The translations under genes and the position numbers were made by a program. The notes below the pieces were generated by a model that saw nothing but the letters and a program-made list of their open reading frames with translations, searched no databases and was not told where the DNA came from. From Callaeas wilsoni (lineage: Eukaryota > Chordata > Aves > Passeriformes > Callaeidae), in contig VWPU01019273.1 in NCBI GenBank assembly GCA_013398955.1, positions 1 through 64,000 of the forward strand: a stretch of 64,000 nucleotides of DNA, read 5' to 3'. Positions 59,758 through 64,000 of this stretch are shown here, piece after piece; positions within the stretch are counted from its first letter, which is position 1, and each line of letters opens with the position of its first letter.

Positions 59758-62700
59758 TTTTCCATGTTTTATGCTGTCCTTGGTCAAAGTTCCCTTAATA
59801 TGATTACCCTGCCCTCCTGTCTTCCAAGATGACTGGTGGTCAGAATCACTTTAGACGTTATTCAGACTTCAGGGATTTCTTACACATTTTTCAGTAAAGA
59901 ACTATTTGACAGCACATATAAACAGTACTGATGCTTTTGTAGAGAGGTGACTTATTTTGGCTTTCATCCTTCCAGCAACGTTTGAGTCTTTGTAGAAATG
60001 TGTTATTTCCATCTCCTCTATGCTGTGCAGAGCTAGGAATATTTCTGCTCTGCATGTCTCATCTCATTTTAAATGCATTCTCCTACAGTACAAGAGGGGA
60101 TATTTGTAGGATGTATTTATGAAAGCAGCATTTGGAGTTTAAAAAACTATTTACTTTCATATATATTTCCACTCTTGGAGTCTACACGATTTTTAAAATC
60201 AGGACAAACAGAAAAAAGACATCTTACAAATAAAACATGTAAGAAAATACAGTGAGATAAAGGAAAGTTATAATCTCCCATTATTAGAGGTCAAGTGGCT
60301 GAATAAAAACTGATCTTTTTCCAGTGGGTGCTCCCACGTTCCTTTGAATATTGTTGTACAAATTCTCAACAGGTAAGAAATGTCAGCGCTCTCCTCAAGC
60401 CAAAAGTTTTACCTTCTCTAAAGGTCTCTCCTTACCTGTTATGTACAAAACCCACTGTGCCTTGTGTGACTTTTCTCATTTACTTTAATTGATTTTGAGC
60501 ATTCATGCTCATTGTGTATCTATCTCCTACAGAGCTCCCCAGAGATGATCATCGTTTCTTAAAGATGAGATTCTGCCACCGGTTGTCACTTAAGAGGATA
60601 TAAGCTTTGGGAATCTTTAGGTGAGAGCTATCCATGCTTTTAAATTGAGTATTTCTACTACTACGTGAAGTTTATATGAAGTTTATTTTTTAGTATTGAA
60701 AATAATTACTTTGCCTGTTGCCAGGAGTACTGAGGAAGTAAAAAAAGAACTAAATCAAGAAAACTCCAAAAGCTAAAAACCTTACAGCCCTAAAGCCCTA
60801 AAAGCCCTTCAGGCATTTTCACATCTAAATTGTTAACTGCCCTTCAAGAAAGGGGTCAGACATTACTGGAGCTTTCCATTGTGTGATACTTTATATGAAC
60901 TGGATTTGAAGCTGTTGTATCTCCCCTGTTAAGGTTAACAGACAGTAGTACAAACAGGTTTCAACAACTCTGCAGAATGTTTGGAAGTGGGTCAATTTTA
61001 GACCTCTCCAGAAATCCAATTTTCCTAAGTACTACCATTCTATTTCTGGATAAGAACAGATTTTTAAGGTGAGTTTTCTGTGAGGGGAAAAAAAAAAGTA
61101 TGCTTAAGCTCTGGGCAACCAGAAAATAAATTAAAAGTTAGGTGATTTGGTTATGGTGACATCAGAATGAAATAATTTCCTATAAATATGCTTGGAAATG
61201 TGACATATCTAGATGGAAGAACATGCTCTGAGCTAAAGCATATGCTGTAACCCCAAAAAGTTCTGTGGGCACAGACAATTGAAGTAACTTATTTGTACCT
61301 TTTGGCACAAATACCCTGTCAATCTCAGTGAGACCTTAGAAATTGTATTTGAAGACTGTGTTTTCATCACAATTTTTGCTTCAGTACATCATTTTAGTGA
61401 CTGAAATAAATCAGAGAGTTATTAGTATATTCTTCTTCAATATCAGATAGGGTACAGCTTCTAATATATGTAATATTTCTTTGCACTTTCAAATGTAGAT
61501 GCCAAATCAAGTTTTACGTGACTTGACACCTACCTTCTGCATGGCTGTTCTTCAGGGCAGCACAAAGCTTTTCTAAGAAATAAAATCCCTCAGATAGATT
61601 TAACTGAAAATTATCAAGTTGTTTGTTCTTTAATAAATCAGGTGTTTAGTGAGAATAAATTAAAATATTTGCATCAATTTAAATACCTATGTTCCACTAA
61701 CAGATAGATTTGAATTACTAATGATTCACTAAGGGGAAAATTATTATTAGTGATAAGAGGATCTCTTTTCAATAATCTTTTAAATTATTCAGAAAAACAA
61801 TATTCTGAGCATTTTAATATATAACATGGATTTGCAAAAGTGTTTATCTCAACTACTTTTTTCAAGTGAATAGAAAATATCCTAAGAAACCAGCAGAAAA
61901 GCATTATTAGATACACATATAAATACAAGTATAATCAAACACAAAGCTAGATTCATAAACTTATGATTTTACATAAGAGGAGTTTTGCTTTTCAGAAAAT
62001 TAATCTTTAACATCTGATGGAAATAAACATGCATTTTTCCACATTTTGGAATCACCTCATTATAATGAAGAGTAACTGCAGAGACTTTATGTCATAAAAC
62101 TTTTTATTATTACACTTCAAATAGGACTTATTTTCCCTCATTAAACCTGGTTTCAAACCAGATGAAAGAGTATGATAGCTATAAAAAGTAAAAAAACTTA
62201 ATATGCCTATCAGGTGAAAAATATTAGTTGGGGAATGTCATGAATAAATATAGACTTATGTTTATAGAAGAAGGCAAAAAATTTATTTTCATTCTGTAAA
62301 AGAGTGTCAAATATTCAGATGTAATCATGCTTCACAGTAAATTGGGGGTTTATAGTGAATCTGAAGTTGAGTTTAAAATAAAAAGCGAAATTCTAGTCAC
62401 AATTGACTAACTGCAAATATGTTCCTGCACATTGGTGTTAAAAGGGCATTCTTTTTCTCCCTTCTCCCTTGAAGTTTTGATATTTAAAATCTCAGAAAAA
62501 AATAATTTAAAATTTATGATAATGTTGTAATATATATAGTAGAGTAAGTAAAAGCCGAACATATCCTCTTTGTGCTTCAACTAGAACTGAATAGAAAGAA
62601 AAAAATCTGGATAGAAGACATTGTGTAGTTTTTTTATTGTGTCATGACCAGAGGCATGATATGACTAGAACAAATTAATCATAGTTAGGTGTGTATCATA

Positions 62701-64000
62701 TATATATGGTCAGAATTAATTCTGGTTTTCCAATTTTCTTATTTGCTAGATGACTTAAAAGATCTTCTGCAGTGAAAATTACATTTGCATTCCTACACAC
62801 CAGGAGTTACAAGCTTTTATTAACAAGGGTGTCCCCATTGTAGGTTAGACAGAGAAAAATCAAAGGATTGAGCAGTTTGCATAAATTATTCTGAGCAAAA
62901 GAAACAGAACCCAGATAACCTGGATACTAACCTAAGCCACTATCTAAACACGCAAATGTTCCTTTTAAGCCTATATTCCTGTGAAATTAGACTTTTGCGA
63001 TGGCAAATGTTTGTAAATACACCATCAGCCTTTTCTCCTGCCTCCTCTCCTCCCCGGATCACCCTGCCTTTAGATGTCATTGCAGTCAGAAGACCAAGTG
63101 GGTCAAAAGCAGGAGATGCATGATGCTCCCACTGAGCTTTGGCTCCACATTCCATCATCTGAGGCTGTTGAAACATCACCCAGTATCTCTTCTGCTCCTC
63201 CTTTCCCTCGCTAGGAAGGAAAGACTTTGTCACAATTTTAGAGACATCAAGGACAAGTATCACGAATTACCTAAACAGATTTCCTCCAAATGTTGTTTGC
63301 TCTGGCCTTCCACTTGAAGTTTGTGGAAGAAGAACAGGCTGAAACTCATTTTATCTGGAAACGATGGTGAAATAGAGCTGTGCACAGGTTTGGATTCCTC
63401 AGGGGGTCTGTGCAAGGAGTCTGAATACCAGCTGTTCTGTACAAGTAGAAACTAAAAATAATAGAGACTTAACATACTTTTGCTAACATTTATTTGCAGT
63501 ATATTATCAGGATCACTTTCTTTAATTGGAAGCTTAACAAAAGACTTCATAATAGCTTGCTGCTGCCAAATAATATCCAGATTGCTGGTCAAGTAAGTGC
63601 AACTCTGGAAAATTAAGAGATGACTTTAGAGCATTCTGTAGATTCTTCATGTGTTTGTCTTCATAAATTCTTGGCTACTGATGATCACAAATACCCGCTG
63701 CGGTTCAATTGAATTACTTATTTTGTTTTTATACAGATGGGTGGATTAGCTGCAAGCCAAATGATAATTCCCACAGCTAAAACTATTTAAAAGGATATAA
63801 ATTATTTGATTAATCTCCAAAAACAAGGCAGTGGAAAATAAGGTTCAAATCTTTTACACTCAGTGGAGTACTGTGAAGTTACAATGCCTAATGAGATGAT
63901 ATTTTTAATGTATGATATTTTAATCTTATATTTTCAATTTTAATCTATGGTGATATCTTATTGTTTTCGAATATAATTCTTAGTTTGTATAAGAAATACT
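59758..64000. other. AT-rich stretch to the window end, no gene recognised
   Basis: No dispersed repeat was recognised. A slightly GC-richer patch at 62990-63320 has open frames on both strands (62940-63263 minus, 63000-63317 plus), neither with an identifiable domain. The remainder is AT-rich with frequent stops. Confidence 0.6.

Noticed and set aside
62940..63317. Overlapping frames of 107 (minus) and 105 (plus) codons
   Set aside because: Both strands are open because of composition; neither has a domain or start context that stands out.
1..64000. CRISPR arrays, operons, phage or other prokaryotic systems
   Set aside because: The repeats are vertebrate retroelements, there are no regularly spaced repeat-spacer units, and gene density is essentially zero.

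Overview
The window looks like intergenic or deep-intronic DNA from a passerine bird. It is AT-rich and has no continuous coding region, ribosomal RNA, operon structure or convincing host exon. The bird assignment rests on several chicken-repeat-1 (CR1) LINE copies carrying the typical avian 3' end (tandem copies of ATTCTATG or its complement), on four solo LTRs of avian ERVL-like type, and on one ERVK-like LTR. The passerine assignment rests mainly on 53085-53230, where a tRNA-Ile-like head is fused to a CR1-type tail. That is the layout I know from the zebra-finch family TguSINE1, which is described as passerine-specific. All family names are from memory of consensus sequences; nothing was searched.

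Layout, left to right. 1-5316: AT-rich, nothing recognised. 5317-6520: CR1 on the minus strand. 10500-11705: an old, decayed minus-strand CR1. 14793-15225: an ERVK-like solo LTR between two 39-bp direct repeats. 16859-18064: an ERVL-like solo LTR broken by two CR1 insertions of opposite orientation. 18876-19431: a second ERVL-like LTR on the same strand. 20880-22404: a long plus-strand CR1 with endonuclease-region relics and an internal deletion. 30120-30729: a minus-strand ERVL-like LTR. 33664-34687: a full 1-kb plus-strand LTR, the most GC-rich block. 36370-37465: minus-strand CR1 joining 3' and 5' parts. 40335-41014: plus-strand CR1 with a surviving 243-codon frame. 44014-44140 and 44830-45200: two plus-strand CR1 3' ends. 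53085-53230: the SINE. 59691-59757: a long T-run next to a CR1 scrap. Several microsatellites and homopolymer runs lie between these.

Nothing here works together as a pathway. The window is a record of retrotransposition: old CR1 copies, ERV insertions that recombined to solo LTRs, and CR1 copies landing inside one of those LTRs. Almost all of the longer open frames are shadows of these repeats or chance frames. I found no previously undescribed system. The best leads are the 39-bp repeats flanking the ERVK-like LTR, the nested LTR whose order of events can be read directly, and the internally deleted CR1 copies that keep both 5' and 3' parts.
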